From: Salinimonas lutimaris
GTDB taxonomy: Bacteria; Pseudomonadota; Gammaproteobacteria; Enterobacterales; Alteromonadaceae
Length of the DNA stretch: 64,000 nt
Reading direction: 5' to 3'
Assembly (NCBI RefSeq): GCF_005222225.1
Contig: NZ_CP036536.1
Span: 272,001 to 336,000 of the forward strand
Shown here one piece after another: positions 1 through 9,100 of this stretch. The notes beneath the pieces are model-generated. The model was not told the origin of the DNA. It saw only the letters and a program-made list of their open reading frames with translations, and ran no database searches. Both the position numbers and the translations under genes were made by a program. Positions within the stretch are counted from its first letter, which is position 1; each line of letters starts with the position of its first letter.

Positions 1-1074
1 CACGCGCCAGGACGGGTCAACCTGATTGGCGAGCACACAGATTACAACGGTGGGTTTGTTTTTCCTGCCGCCATTAACTTTGGTACCTGGATTGCAGCGT
101 CGACCCGTGATGACCGGCAGATAGACGCCGTGGCGGTCGATTTTGACAATCAGCGTAACCAGTTTTCCCTTGACGCGATTGAGTTTGATGAGCAGCAAGG
201 CTGGGCCAACTATGTGCGTGGCGTGATTAAAATGCTGCAGCATGACTTCCCGCAGATTGGCGGTGCCAATCTGATGATTACCGGCAATGTACCGCAGGGG
301 GCAGGCCTGAGCTCTTCGGCGTCATTTGAAATTGCAGTATTAAAAGCGTTTTCAGATCTGTATGACCTGAATCTGGATGGCGTGAAAGCCGCGTTACTGG
401 GCCAAAAGGCAGAAAATGATTTTGTCGGTTGTTCATGCGGCATCATGGATCAGCTGATTTCTGCCATGGGAGAAGAAGGTCAGGGTATGTTACTGGACTG
501 TGAATCGCTGACATTTGAGCATTCCAACCTGCCAGACGACCTGGATATTGTGATTATTAACTCAAATGTTAAACGCGGGTTGGTGGACAGTGAATATAAT
601 CTGCGCCGCCAGCAATGCGAGGAAGCCGCCGCGGCGATGCAGGTGAAAAGTCTGCGTCACGCCGATTTACCGTTGCTGGAAGCCTGCCGCGATAATATGA
701 GCGATCCTGTTTATCGCCGAGCCCGTCATATTATTACTGAAAATCAACGAACGGTGGATACGTTCCGGTCACTGCGTGAAGGTGATATTGCGGCGGTCAG
801 CAAAGCAATGGCAGAATCCCACGCCTCAATGCGTGATGATTTTGAAATTACAGTAAAACCGATAGATTATCTGGTGGAAATTGTCTCTCAGGTCGTCGGT
901 AATAAAGGCGGTGTTCGAATGACCGGAGGTGGCTTCGGCGGATGCGTTGTTGCCCTGGTTCCAAAAAATTTGGTTTCAGAGGTTACGAATACTGTAAATA
1001 AATTTTATCATAGCGAGACTGGACTTAAACAAACCATTTACGTTTGCTCAGCTGAAAAGGGCGCTTTCTCCTAA
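1..1074 (+). CDS. galK: Galactokinase, 5' end outside the window
   Basis: Phosphorylates D-galactose to galactose-1-phosphate with ATP, the first committed step of the Leloir pathway in the cytoplasm. The frame is open from base 1 and begins inside the galactokinase signature (HAPGRVNLIGEHTDYNGG), so only about the first 20-30 codons are missing. The GHMP-kinase ATP-binding stretch P-Q-G-A-G-L-S-S-S-A-S is at about 299-331, and the C-terminal GHMP motif MTGGGFGGC is at about 919-945. An internal ATG at 130 is not the start, because the conserved signature lies upstream in the same frame. The symporter gene follows after 70 bp, which suggests a galactose uptake and use operon. Identification is secure; partial only because of the window edge. 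Confidence 0.97.
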   Translation, partial: HAPGRVNLIGEHTDYNGGFVFPAAINFGTWIAASTRDDRQIDAVAVDFDNQRNQFSLDAIEFDEQQGWANYVRGVIKMLQHDFPQIGGANLMITGNVPQGAGLSSSASFEIAVLKAFSDLYDLNLDGVKAALLGQKAENDFVGCSCGIMDQLISAMGEEGQGMLLDCESLTFEHSNLPDDLDIVIINSNVKRGLVDSEYNLRRQQCEEAAAAMQVKSLRHADLPLLEACRDNMSDPVYRRARHIITENQRTVDTFRSLREGDIAAVSKAMAESHASMRDDFEITVKPIDYLVEIVSQVVGNKGGVRMTGGGFGGCVVALVPKNLVSEVTNTVNKFYHSETGLKQTIYVCSAEKGAFS

Positions 1075-1144
1075 GAAACGGAGCCTGTATCCCGGCAGTT
1101 GAGTAATTGTGATGTAATATAACAACACAGCTGTTGGGATACAT

Positions 1145-2707
1145 ATGAACATAGAAACGTTAGATATTGCGGTATTCGTAGTATACGTTATCGCACTAAT
1201 AGGCATTGCCGGATGGGTGTCCCGGGAAAAAGCCGGGCACGCCAAAGACACCAACGATTATTTTCTGGCCGGCTCCAGTCTGCCCTGGTGGGCCATCGGG
1301 GCCTCGCTGATTGCGGCCAACATCTCGGCTGAACAAATCATCGGTATGTCAGGCTCAGGCTATAAACTGGGTTTAGCGATTGCGTCGTACGAGTGGATGG
1401 CAGCGCTTACATTGATTATCGTTGGTAAGTATTTCCTGCCGATCTTCCTGAAACACAAAATCTACACCATGCCGCAATTCCTCGAGCAGCGTTATGATCA
1501 CCGTGTACGTAAGGTCATGGCGATTTTCTGGCTGGGTGTATACATCTTTGTTAACCTGACCGCTGTACTGTGGCTGGGTGCACTGGCAATCAATACTATC
1601 GCTGGCATCGACATTGTGTGGGGGATGATTTTCTTAGGCGCGTTCTCGCTGGCCTATTCCTTATATGGTGGTCTTAAAGCCGTTGCGATGACCGATATCA
1701 TTCAGGTGGTTCTGTTGATCATTGGTGGTCTGTTCTTGTCTTACACCGCGCTGAACATGATCAGTGACGGTAATGGTGCGATTCAGGGCTTTGTTGACCT
1801 GACCAATCGCCTGCCTGAAAAGTTCGATATGATTCTGTCAGAAGATAATCCTTTTTATAAAGATCTGCCGGGTATTTCTGTACTGGTTGGCGGTATGTGG
1901 ATTATGAACCTGTCTTACTGGGGCTTTAACCAATACATCATTCAGCGGACGCTGGCGGCAAAAAGTATCGGTGAAGCGCAAAAAGGGATTGTGTTTGCAG
2001 CATTCCTGAAAATGCTGATGCCTTTGATTGTGGTATTACCAGGTATTGCAGCCGTTATCATTTCACCGGACTTAGATCGCGCTGACGAAGCGTATCCGTC
2101 ACTGATGACACTGATGCCGGTAGGTCTTAAAGGACTGATTTTTGCCGCACTGGTCGCAGCCATTGTCTCTTCACTGGCGTCGATGACCAACAGTGTTTCT
2201 ACCATCTTTACGATGGATATCTACAAAGATAAAAAGCCTAACGAGAGCCAGCAGCATTATGTTCTGGTGGGCCGTCTGGTGAGCCTGATTGCCCTGATTA
2301 TTGCTATGGCGGTGGCCAAGCCTCTGCTGGGGAACTTTGATCAGGCATTCCAGTATATTCAGGAATTCACCGGCTTCTTTACGCCAGGCATTGTGACCCT
2401 GTTTGTGCTGGGTATGTTCTGGAAAAAGACTACGGCGACCGCAGGTCTGCTGGCAGCACTGGGTTCTTTTGTATTCAGTCTGCTGTTCTCCATCTTCTGG
2501 CCGGAACTGCCGTTTATCGACCGTGTTGGTGTGGTCTTCCTGCTGTGTACCGGTCTGGCTGTTGTAGTCTCGCTGGCCCAGGGCAAAGGCGATCATCCAC
2601 AAGCTGTGAACGTCAAAGACGTGCAGTTTGGTACCAGTAAGGTATTTAATGTCAGCTCGCTGGCAGTTATTGCACTGCTTATCGCGTTCTATACCGTGTG
2701 GTGGTAA
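1145..2707 (+). CDS. sglT: Sodium/galactose (glucose) symporter, SSS family
   Basis: A 520-residue inner-membrane protein that imports a hexose with Na+. It closely resembles the Vibrio vSGLT symporter along its whole length. It has the N-terminal DYFLAG-SLPWWA segment, SLIAANISAEQ-IGMSGSGY, the mid-protein YWGFNQYIIQRTLAAKS motif and about 14 hydrophobic helices. The ATG at 1145 follows a weak GGGA ribosome site. It lies 70 bp after galK, so the two probably form a galactose utilisation unit. The substrate (galactose rather than another hexose) is inferred from similarity and from the neighbour. A rho-independent terminator follows at 2731. Confidence 0.95.
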   Translation: MNIETLDIAVFVVYVIALIGIAGWVSREKAGHAKDTNDYFLAGSSLPWWAIGASLIAANISAEQIIGMSGSGYKLGLAIASYEWMAALTLIIVGKYFLPIFLKHKIYTMPQFLEQRYDHRVRKVMAIFWLGVYIFVNLTAVLWLGALAINTIAGIDIVWGMIFLGAFSLAYSLYGGLKAVAMTDIIQVVLLIIGGLFLSYTALNMISDGNGAIQGFVDLTNRLPEKFDMILSEDNPFYKDLPGISVLVGGMWIMNLSYWGFNQYIIQRTLAAKSIGEAQKGIVFAAFLKMLMPLIVVLPGIAAVIISPDLDRADEAYPSLMTLMPVGLKGLIFAALVAAIVSSLASMTNSVSTIFTMDIYKDKKPNESQQHYVLVGRLVSLIALIIAMAVAKPLLGNFDQAFQYIQEFTGFFTPGIVTLFVLGMFWKKTTATAGLLAALGSFVFSLLFSIFWPELPFIDRVGVVFLLCTGLAVVVSLAQGKGDHPQAVNVKDVQFGTSKVFNVSSLAVIALLIAFYTVWW

Positions 2708-2730
2708 CACGGTAAGTAAGCTAACAGACC

Positions 2731-2760
2731 AAGCCGGCGCATCAGACGCCGGCTTTTTTA
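2731..2760 (+). terminator. Rho-independent terminator after the symporter gene
   Basis: A GC-rich hairpin, arms AAGCCGGCG and CGCCGGCTT around a 7-base loop, is followed by a run of T. It closes the galK-symporter transcript. Confidence 0.9.
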
Positions 2761-2819
2761 TGCCCGTTCAGACTTTGCCTTGCCCCTGATACTGATTGTT
2801 AAGAGTAGTAAACGTTAAG

Positions 2820-2904
2820 TAAATCATTCTCATTTTTAATTTTTATTTAATTCTAATTTAAAGTTAATTTAATTATACTGCTGTAAATAATAATTCTTAT
2901 CATT
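2820..2904 (+). promoter_or_regulatory. Promoter region with two Fur-box-like sites
   Basis: Two A/T-rich elements resemble Fur boxes. One (about 2820-2836) contains AATCATTCTCATT; the other (2886-2904) reads AATAATTCTTATCATT in its core. They flank a -10-like TATACT at 2874-2879 upstream of the TonB receptor. The arrangement fits iron repression by Fur; this rests on consensus resemblance only. Confidence 0.65.
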
Positions 2905-2936
2905 CGTAAACCTGAAGTTATACGAGGACACACACA

Positions 2937-5042
2937 GTGCAAAAACATGTTGTTGCAGTTGCTGTTGCCGCTGCTTTTTCCCTACCAATCATGGCTCATG
3001 CAGCCGAACCCCAGGATGAGAAAGGTGTAGAACGGATTACAGTACGCGGTGCATTTTTTGGTCAGCAGGCTGCGGCCGGCACTAAAACGCCAACCTTGCT
3101 GATTAATGTGCCCCAGTCAGTTTCTGTTGTTACAGCCGAGCAAATGTCAGAGCAAGCCATGTTTAGTGTGGCCGACGTCATGCAATACACTCCTGGTGTC
3201 AGCATCGGGCTGGGTGAAGACCACCGCGATCAAATTACCATTCGCGGTCAGAACACAACGGCAGACTTTTTTGTTGATGGACTGCGGGATGATGTGCAGT
3301 ATTTTCGTCCCTTGTATAACCTTGAACGCGTAGAAATCCTGCGTGGTGCCAATGCTTTGTTGTTTGGCCGTGGGGGCGGCGGTGGTGTGATTAACCGCGT
3401 GACTAAAGTGGCCGAAGTAAACCAGAACTTCACTACGCTGTCTGCCGGTATCAATACCTTCTCAGCTGGTTCTGTCAGTATTGACAGCAACCATAGCATT
3501 GATGAAAAACAGGCATTTCGGGTTAACGGTGTGTTTGACAATATTGATAATCATCGTGATTTTAAAGACGGTGAGCGTTACGCCATCAATCCGACCTACA
3601 CACTGCATGCCTCTGATGACACTACCATTCGCGCCTCCTACGAGTATGTTAATGATGACCGCGTCGTAGACCGGGGCGTACCATCGCTCAATGGCGCGCC
3701 GCTTGAAGGATATCGGGATACTTTCTTTGGCAAGCCGGATTTCAACAACACTACGCTGGAAGCTCATATTGCCAAACTGCGTATCGAGCAGGAGCTAACT
3801 GATAACTGGTCGGCCAATGCCACCGTGCAGTATGCTGACTACGACAAACTGTATCAGAACCTGTATCCGGTGGGTTTCAGCGACCTGGACAATACGGTTA
3901 CGCTGGACGGGTATAAAGACACCACGACCCGTCAAAACACTCTGATGCAGCTGAACCTGGTCGGTCAGGTCAGTGACGGCTATTTTGAGCATACTATTTT
4001 GACTGGTATCGAGTATGGCAATCAGGATACCGAGAATGCCCGCCGTGATGCGTTTTTTGCCCAAACGCAGGACGACCAGATCACCTTTATGTTCAGCGAT
4101 CCACTGGTTGTGCCGCCAAAGAGCCTGACTGAGCCGGTACGCGCCAGCGCATCGGATGTGACCTTTACCTCGGTCTTTATTCAGGATGAAATTAGTCTCA
4201 ATGATCAGTGGAAAGTTGTAGCTGGTGTGCGCTATGACAACTTTGATATTGATGTGCTTGATGCGATTGAAGCCGCCAATGGCGCAGAAGATGGCAATAA
4301 TGGCATGCTGAGCAGCTCTGATACCGAAGTCTCGCCTCGTGCAGGTCTGATTTATAAGCCTGCCGAGAGCGTGTCTTTATACGCCAGTTACAGCAAATCA
4401 TTTTTGCCACGCTCTGGCGATCAGTTCCTGAATCTGTCTATTGATGAGCAGGCACTGGATGCCGAAGAGTTTGAGAACAAAGAAGTGGGTCTGAAATGGA
4501 ACCTGACCGATGCACTGGCATTAACCGCGGCTATCTTTGAGGTTGAGCGGGAAAATGGCACCGCGCAGGACCCGAATAATCCCGAAGCGTCTATTCTGAC
4601 AGGTACCGAAACTAGAGGTTTTGAAATTCAGCTGAACGGCCAGCTGACTGAGCGCTGGCACATCAATGCCGGTTACAGTAACCTGGACGGAGAGGAAATG
4701 GGCCGGGTGGTCGATGGTCAGGTTGCCAATCGCGATCTGGCGCAGCTGCCTGAGCATATGTTTACAGTATGGCAGCAGTACTCACTTAACGACGCATGGC
4801 GCGTGGGTCTGGGTCTGATGTATCAGTCAGAGCAATATGCCACGTTAAATAACGAAGTAGAGCTGCCTGATTTCTGGCGAGTGGATGCGGCGGCGTATTA
4901 CACCTACAGTGAGCAACTGTCATTCCAGCTGAATATTGAAAATCTGTTTGACGAGGAATATTTTCCGTCAGCGCATAACACCAACAATATAGCGACGGGT
5001 GCTCCGATCAACGCCCGCATAAGCGCCCAGTACCGGTTCTGA
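2937..5042 (+). CDS. TonB-dependent siderophore receptor
   Basis: A 701-residue outer-membrane receptor expected to import a ferric siderophore using TonB energy. The N-terminus is a signal peptide ending near HAAEPQ. A plug domain follows (residues about 45-160, with INVPQSVSVVTAEQM, YTPGVSIG and the ITIRGQ motif). The rest is a beta-barrel with many aromatic-ended strands, ending in Y-R-F as is typical for outer-membrane proteins. Translation starts at GTG 2937, 9 bases after a GAGGA ribosome site, with the signal peptide immediately downstream. Two Fur-like sites precede it and a terminator follows, so it is probably a monocistronic, iron-repressed gene. The plug resembles the catecholate/hydroxamate siderophore group; the actual ligand cannot be read from sequence. 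Confidence 0.93.
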   Translation: MQKHVVAVAVAAAFSLPIMAHAAEPQDEKGVERITVRGAFFGQQAAAGTKTPTLLINVPQSVSVVTAEQMSEQAMFSVADVMQYTPGVSIGLGEDHRDQITIRGQNTTADFFVDGLRDDVQYFRPLYNLERVEILRGANALLFGRGGGGGVINRVTKVAEVNQNFTTLSAGINTFSAGSVSIDSNHSIDEKQAFRVNGVFDNIDNHRDFKDGERYAINPTYTLHASDDTTIRASYEYVNDDRVVDRGVPSLNGAPLEGYRDTFFGKPDFNNTTLEAHIAKLRIEQELTDNWSANATVQYADYDKLYQNLYPVGFSDLDNTVTLDGYKDTTTRQNTLMQLNLVGQVSDGYFEHTILTGIEYGNQDTENARRDAFFAQTQDDQITFMFSDPLVVPPKSLTEPVRASASDVTFTSVFIQDEISLNDQWKVVAGVRYDNFDIDVLDAIEAANGAEDGNNGMLSSSDTEVSPRAGLIYKPAESVSLYASYSKSFLPRSGDQFLNLSIDEQALDAEEFENKEVGLKWNLTDALALTAAIFEVERENGTAQDPNNPEASILTGTETRGFEIQLNGQLTERWHINAGYSNLDGEEMGRVVDGQVANRDLAQLPEHMFTVWQQYSLNDAWRVGLGLMYQSEQYATLNNEVELPDFWRVDAAAYYTYSEQLSFQLNIENLFDEEYFPSAHNTNNIATGAPINARISAQYRF

Positions 5043-5068
5043 TAAAACATCAGACTAGCTACCTAAAC

Positions 5069-5102
5069 AGACCGCTGTACACTGAGTATGGCGGTCTTTT
5101 TT
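5069..5102 (+). terminator. Terminator after the TonB receptor
   Basis: Hairpin with arms AGACCGC (5069-5075) and GCGGTCT (5091-5097) followed by a T run. Confidence 0.85.
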
Positions 5103-5243
5103 ATGCGCTGAAAAAATTCTGACCCAGGGATCAGCAGATATAGTCCTACTGCGCCATGTATTATGTGTCCGAAATCAAAAAGCTGGGCAATGACGGTTGA
5201 AATTTCCCACTACGTACTTAAAAAGTTCGTTATAATGCTCGGC

Positions 5244-5272
5244 TTTAACGGGCTTTATGCCCGCTGTATAAT
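5244..5272 (+). promoter_or_regulatory. Putative ssb promoter
   Basis: TTTAAC at 5244-5249 and a perfect TATAAT at 5267-5272 are separated by 17 bp and lie about 80 bp upstream of the ssb start. A second TATAAT at 5231-5236 could be an alternative promoter. A small GC hairpin (CGGGC/GCCCG, 5249-5263) lies between the two elements. Confidence 0.6.
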
Positions 5273-5349
5273 GTGCAGCTAGAAACTTACAACGCAGGCT
5301 TAGGCTGAGTTGGCCAAGCGCTTAAAGAGTAATAAAACAGGAGACATCG

Positions 5350-5394
5350 ATGGCTAGTAGAGGCGTGAACAAGGTAATCTTTTATAATATTTAA
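5350..5394 (+). pseudogene. ssb: 5' stump of ssb, cut by the genomic island
   Basis: ATG at 5350, preceded by an AGGAGA ribosome site, encodes MASRGVNKVI. These are the ten invariant first residues of the gammaproteobacterial single-stranded DNA-binding protein. At codon 11 the frame diverges into AT-rich DNA (F-Y-N-I-stop), where a normal SSB continues L-V-G-N-L-G. The native promoter and ribosome site are intact, so the break lies at about 5379. ssb is essential, so an intact copy must exist elsewhere, probably re-formed at the other end of the inserted island, beyond the window. Identification rests on ten identical residues plus start-site context. Confidence 0.8.
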
Positions 5395-5574
5395 TTTTAT
5401 ATACTTTAATCCTATACTGATTAGGTTTATTAACATCCCTTTTAGTATACTGTTCGTATTATTAGTTACCGAGGTATTACCTTGGTGTAATGCTCTCACT
5501 CAGAATGTTCATATTAGGCCTTTAACAGCTCATTTATTATAGTGAATATATAAGGGTCTTAGGTCTATTCTGAA

Positions 5575-5668
5575 CCAACACCAACACCAACACCAACACC
5601 AACACCAACACCAACACCAACACCAACACCAACACCAACACCAACACCAACACCAACACCAACACCAA
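5575..5668. repeat. CCAACA hexanucleotide tandem array (15 full units)
   Basis: Fifteen uninterrupted perfect CCAACA units plus a four-base partial. Such perfect arrays are prone to slippage. The plus strand reads (Pro-Thr)n in one frame and the minus strand reads (Trp-Cys)n; neither has a supported start. Confidence 0.97.
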
Positions 5669-5785
5669 AGGCGAAAGAAATAGGCTGCAAACAGGCCGGT
5701 CTGTGGAATTACAAATCCATCATATTTTCTTCCACAAATGATTCTTAAGGTCAGTATGTGGACCATGGACGGAAGCGCGGTGGTA

Positions 5786-5809
5786 GTCCGCTTGAGACAA
5801 AGAGCGGAC
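5786..5809. repeat. Dispersed 24-nt hairpin motif, copy 1
   Basis: Arms GTCCGCT and AGCGGAC flank TGAGACAAAG. Related 24-nt copies lie at 24028-24051 and 44726-44749, all in intergenic DNA of the island. Confidence 0.55.
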
Positions 5810-6128
5810 CTTGCTGCTAAGTCATTTCTTCTTCAACTTGATTTTGCGCAACAGATTTATTAACTTTCTCATTCAAAATTTGGATTACTGTAGCTTATAC
5901 TGAGAACCAAATGTAACTTTGAGCACAATCCTTACAGGCAACTAGACTGTGGATTTTTACACACCAAGTTAAAGCTGTCCTCCACGCAAAAGCTATTTGT
6001 TGGGATTTTTTGACTCTCATAGCACTCATACATATTCTCATCAAGATCAGCGATGTTAAACTAAATAATCTTAGGTGATGCGAGGATATTGCCCAGTAAC
6101 TCCTTTCACTTCAGGAACATCGAAGAGT

Positions 6129-9100
6129 ATGACTAATACCCATGTGGCTATTACACGCCGATTTTCTCCTCATTCCGAAAAGCACCACTCGGACTCCGAC
6201 TTTTCTTTTTGGGGAGAGCGTGAAGCGGGAATACGGTGGGAAGATATCGATAGCAGTCAATGCGTCGTTGTATTGGGTGAGGGAAAGTGCGGCAAAACAC
6301 ATGAGTTTAAGCAACAACACCAGTTATTAGGGGCTAATAATCAGTTCTCATTCTTTGTACCTTTGGAGTTGCTTCAGGATCATGATTTTCTTGACGCAAT
6401 AACCGCTGAGGAAGAGCTTGATTTTGAGCGCTGGCAAGATGCTTCCATGGATAACGCGGTCTTCTTTTTGGATGCTGTAGACGAACTTAAATTACGCCAA
6501 GGTACACTTCGTAAAGCACTTAGGAAAATTAAACAAACCATAGGAAGTGCTCTTTCTCGTTCTAGGTTTTATATATCCTGCCGACCAAATGACTGGAATG
6601 AGGAGTTAGATTATGCAGCACTTTCTTCATTAGTGGTTCAAGAAAGTCATCCTGAGATTGAGACTGAAACTCTATGTGGTGAGAAGGTACTCACCACTAT
6701 TATTTCTCGTAAAGGATCCAAGGAGCGTAAGCAGACAAATGATAATAAGTTGTCAAATGAACCTATCCAAGTGCTAACGCTGCTTCCCTTTACCCGCCAT
6801 GAGACTTTGGAGTTTGCTAAGTCGTATGCTCCCAATAAAGCAGAAGCATTTGAACATTATTTGGAAGAGAAGGAACTGTGGCATCTATATCATTTACCTT
6901 ATGAAATTATTTCAGCTCTTGATCAGCTTACTTCTGAAGGGAAGTTAGGGAACCTTGAAGAGCAACTTCAATTCGGAATTAAGCAAAAAGTTCGAGAAGC
7001 CTCCGATAAAAAAAGAAACTCATTGACTGAAGATAAGTCGATCGAAGGCTCGGAGCGTCTAGCCTTGGCTCTTTTCTTGATGAACCGGAGATCCATTCAC
7101 TCAGGAATCTCTGCTAATAAAATTGATGTTATTGATATTGGTGAGATACTCACTGATTGGAGTTTTGAAGAACGATTAGAACTACTTGGAAAGCCTCTTT
7201 TCGATCCTACAGGTGTAAATTCGTTTCGATTCCACCATAGATCAACACAGGAATATTTAGCTGCGCAGCGCTTAAAAAAACTGAGAGAGCAAGGACTCAA
7301 GACAAGAGACTTATTTGGACTGCTATTTTCAGACATAAAGGATGAGAAAGTTGTCATACCTAGTATGGAGCCTATTACAGCATGGATGGCTTTGTGGTAT
7401 CACGACATTTATTCTGAAGTTAGAGTTCGAGCCCCATCGTTAATGTTCCGTCAAGGTATCCCAGCACTCTTGCCGATAGAGTATCGCGAAGAGCTTATAT
7501 GTAAATATGTTGAAAAGTTCGCGAATAAAAGTACTAGGTGTGGAGTAGGTGTCGGTCATACAGATCTAAAGCGTGTAGCGACGCAAGAATTAGGTCCCAC
7601 CGTACGAGAACTATGGCAACAAGCTTATTCTGGATTCGATACACGAGAACTTCTTTTAGAGCTTATCTACTTGACGCCGATGCATAATTGTATTGATTTG
7701 GCATTGGGAGCTGTATTCGATGAAGAATTGCCTTATCAACATAGATCATATGCAGCATTAAGTGTGCTCGAATTCGGAAGTAAAGAACAGAAACAAACAA
7801 TTGGAGAGCAAGCGATTCAAGGTGAGTGGCCCGAACGGCTGATTCGCAATATGATATCTCATCTTATTCCAGAAGCTATTACAGAAATTGATTTCTTAAC
7901 TCTCGCCCAGACCCTTAAAGAAGTCCCCAATAATATACATGGGTTAGGCTACGAGCTTTTTAAGGCCGTGAAATCAGGGTTACTAACTGTTGAGCAACGA
8001 ATTAGGTTTAGGGATAGTTTTGCTCAATCCATATGGAGTAATCGCGAGAAAGACTGCCGAGTCTATCAAGCACACTCAAAATATGATCACTTCGTTGACG
8101 CTGTAATTTATTCTTGTCTTGCAACGATACCTTCACAACCAGAGGATTATCCACAATGGGCATGGTGTCTCGCTGTTGCGTTTCATTTTGGTGAGGGTCG
8201 AAACAGCATTATTGTAAGCTCTGAAGTAAAGAGTTTGCAGCATTTTTTGTCTAATGAGACTGTACTGAGAGAAGCTTATTACTGGGCCTGTTTGAGTATT
8301 GTAGAAGAATTGGAAGATAACAAAAAAAGCATTCACAGCGATTACTTAATTGATTACAACAATGTGCTATCTCCTTTTAGTAACAATGATATAGATTGGT
8401 TAATGAATGCTTTTGTTTGTAATGATTCAAAAAACAAAAAAGATGCAGCTTTTAAGAAGCTCATTAAGTTTATAATGGATGGAGAAAATCCGAAATTGAT
8501 GGAGGCTATGCTAGAGCAGGCATCTGATAATGATGAATACCTAAGTATCCTTAATAACGTGCTTAATCCCCCCCAAATGCCACCAAGTGAATATGAAATT
8601 AAATATAGAAAATCGAAGTTAAAACTTGAAGAGCATGAAGCTAAAAGAATTAATAACTGGAAATCATGGAGGGAAAAAGTTTTAAGTAGTGAGAGTTTTC
8701 ACTTAAATGATGATGATTTTGAAAATACTCTCTACAACCTCTTTAATATGTTACGGCAAGCAGAGGGAATTGGAACGTGGGGAGCATGGGATTCTAGTCT
8801 TATTAGGAAAGTATTCTCTATTGACTTCCTTGAGGCTTTGCGACCTAAATTGTCAGCCTTTTGGCGAACAGCTAATGTTCCCCTATATACCGAACGAAGC
8901 GAGGAATCTAAGAACACTTTTTCTTATGATAGTTTGATGGCTCTTGCTGCCGTAAAATGTTGCTCAGAAAAGCCAAATTGGGCAGAGAGCTTATCTCACG
9001 CCGAGGCAGTAAAAGCGGTCAAAATCGCTACAATTGAGCTAAATGGTTTTGCTGATTTTTTGTTTAAATTAGAAATAGTTCACTCCGCTGCTGTTGAAGA

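Larger units (their letters stand above)
5395..6128. other. AT-rich, mostly non-coding left end of the island
   Basis: No convincing gene. The stretch holds the CCAACA array (5575-5668) and a 24-nt hairpin motif (5786-5809). A plus-strand frame, 5563-5748, is open without a start codon; it would encode a Pro-Thr repeat followed by about 30 residues and a stop. It may be the 3' remnant of a gene with a PT linker. The rest shows no recognisable structure. Confidence 0.5.

Noticed and set aside
2171..2710. 179-residue minus-strand ORF opposite the symporter gene
   Set aside because: Shadow of a strongly supported transporter; Gln/His-rich composition typical of antisense frames.
5100..5349. tRNA or small RNA gene near the island edge
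   Set aside because: I looked for a cloverleaf as a possible attachment site and found only promoter-like elements of ssb and a small hairpin.
5530..5766. Minus-strand ORF of 78 residues with a long Trp-Cys repeat
   Set aside because: Produced entirely by the CCAACA array read backwards; no ribosome site and no plausible protein.
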